Assembly: GCA_027081065.1 (NCBI GenBank) | Contig: JALWLW010000070.1 | Span: 1 to 15,990, forward strand | Source: Campylobacteraceae bacterium | Lineage (GTDB): Bacteria; Campylobacterota; Campylobacteria; Campylobacterales; Sulfurovaceae | Reading direction: 5' to 3' | DNA length: 15,990 nucleotides | Shown: one piece after another, positions 15,541 to 15,990 of the stretch | Layout: each line of letters begins with the position of its first letter | Position numbering within the stretch: the stretch's first letter is position 1 | Made by a program: the position numbers and the translations under genes | The notes under the pieces: model-generated | Database searches by the model: none | Told to the model about the DNA's origin: nothing | The model's input: the letters and a program-made list of their open reading frames with translations, nothing else

Positions 15541-15990
15541 CTATTATTTTAAAAAAACTCTTTTCTAGCTTCTTAGAAACTCTAAATTTTAACCCTTTAA
15601 TCTCCTCTAAAAGATTAAGAGCCTCCTTTTTAGAGATAAAACTCTTTTTTACATTAAGTATTAAAATACCAAGTAGCCCAATAACTTCTAAACTCATACT
15701 TTTAGCTATTTTTCTACCTTTTTTTTCATCTATAAGAAGTATCATATTTAACTCCTTAGCCAAAACAATGGCTTGGCTCTCGCCTTTATCTAAAATACCC
15801 TCTAGCAGAGTTAAAAGAGCCATATCGGTTATCTCCTTGGTTTCAAATAGACTATTTTTTTCAATCTCTTCATAAACCCCATCAGATTTTATATTAATCT
15901 CTTTCATTACCTCTTGGGGTATATAAATCTTACTGAAAAGGTTCTCTAACAAATCATATCTACCTAACTTTCCCAAAATAATAAGGGTTG
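15530..15990 (-). CDS. PIN-domain protein (DUF3368-like), 5' end outside window
   Basis: The frame stays open to the window edge and reads TLIILGKLGRYDLL at its start, which matches the beginning of DUF3368 PIN proteins; the TTG at 15974-15976 is therefore internal, not the start. PIN domains are metal-dependent ribonucleases, often toxins of toxin-antitoxin pairs. Visible family features are IPQEVMKEI (first conserved acidic helix), DKGESQAIVLAKE and LLIDEKKGRKIA (conserved acidic residues). The first catalytic aspartate, usually just before TS-L, lies outside. Any antitoxin gene would be expected upstream, beyond 15990. The stop codon lies within the hairpin shared with murJ. Toxin activity is inferred only. 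Confidence 0.8.
   Translation of the reverse strand, partial: TLIILGKLGRYDLLENLFSKIYIPQEVMKEINIKSDGVYEEIEKNSLFETKEITDMALLTLLEGILDKGESQAIVLAKELNMILLIDEKKGRKIAKSMSLEVIGLLGILILNVKKSFISKKEALNLLEEIKGLKFRVSKKLEKSFFKIIEGF

Noticed and set aside
15468..15875. Plus-strand 135-codon open frame downstream of murJ
   Set aside because: It overlaps the end of murJ and runs opposite the PIN gene, whose minus-strand translation carries clear family motifs. The plus-strand peptide is serine/leucine-rich with no recognisable domain or ribosome binding site.

Overview
The window looks like a chromosome segment of a campylobacterotal (epsilonproteobacterial) bacterium, perhaps a free-living Sulfurimonas- or Sulfurovum-like one. 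The basis is the AT-rich sequence, the nrfHAIJ-type nitrite ammonification cluster, the ResB-CcsA fusion haem lyase, the cbb3 oxidase assembly genes, and the ddl-ruvA ... murJ neighbourhood. I cannot name a species from the sequence alone. Nearly all of the window is ordinary, well-packed core or respiratory genome. I see no phage, transposon, CRISPR array, rRNA or tRNA.

Layout. (1) 1-141: the 3' end of a P-II nitrogen regulatory protein gene. (2) 175-5143, plus strand: nrfH, nrfA, nrfI and an nrfJ-like gene. They encode a quinol-oxidising tetrahaem anchor, the pentahaem nitrite reductase, the haem lyase expected to load its unusual CXXCK haem, and a small periplasmic protein. (3) 5218-9407: ccoI-ccoS on the minus strand, divergent from ccoG on the plus strand. 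These serve copper delivery to and maturation of a cbb3 oxidase whose structural genes are elsewhere. (4) 9445-12036, plus strand: an exported NlpC/P60 peptidase and an orphan 7TMR-DISM histidine kinase. (5) 12041-13687, minus strand: ruvA then ddl. (6) 13688-14100: a 413-bp gene-poor spacer with a possible gene relic and hairpins. (7) 14101-15507, plus strand: murJ. (8) 15530-15990, minus strand: a PIN-domain (DUF3368-like) protein running off the window.

Together, regions 1-3 form a respiratory block: nitrite to ammonium in the periplasm, cytochrome c assembly, and oxidase biogenesis, with a nitrogen-status sensor just upstream. Regions 4-7 are largely about cell wall (NlpC/P60, Ddl, MurJ) and recombination (RuvA).

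I see no clearly new system. The most unusual signals are in gene starts and control sites. The NlpC/P60 start codon lies in the loop of a perfect 14-bp inverted repeat, exactly where a leaderless transcript would begin. The histidine kinase has a well-placed ribosome binding site and signal peptide but an ATA where its start codon should be. Two 19-bp palindromes sit symmetrically between ccoI and ccoG. MurJ has a leucine where an essential arginine is expected.
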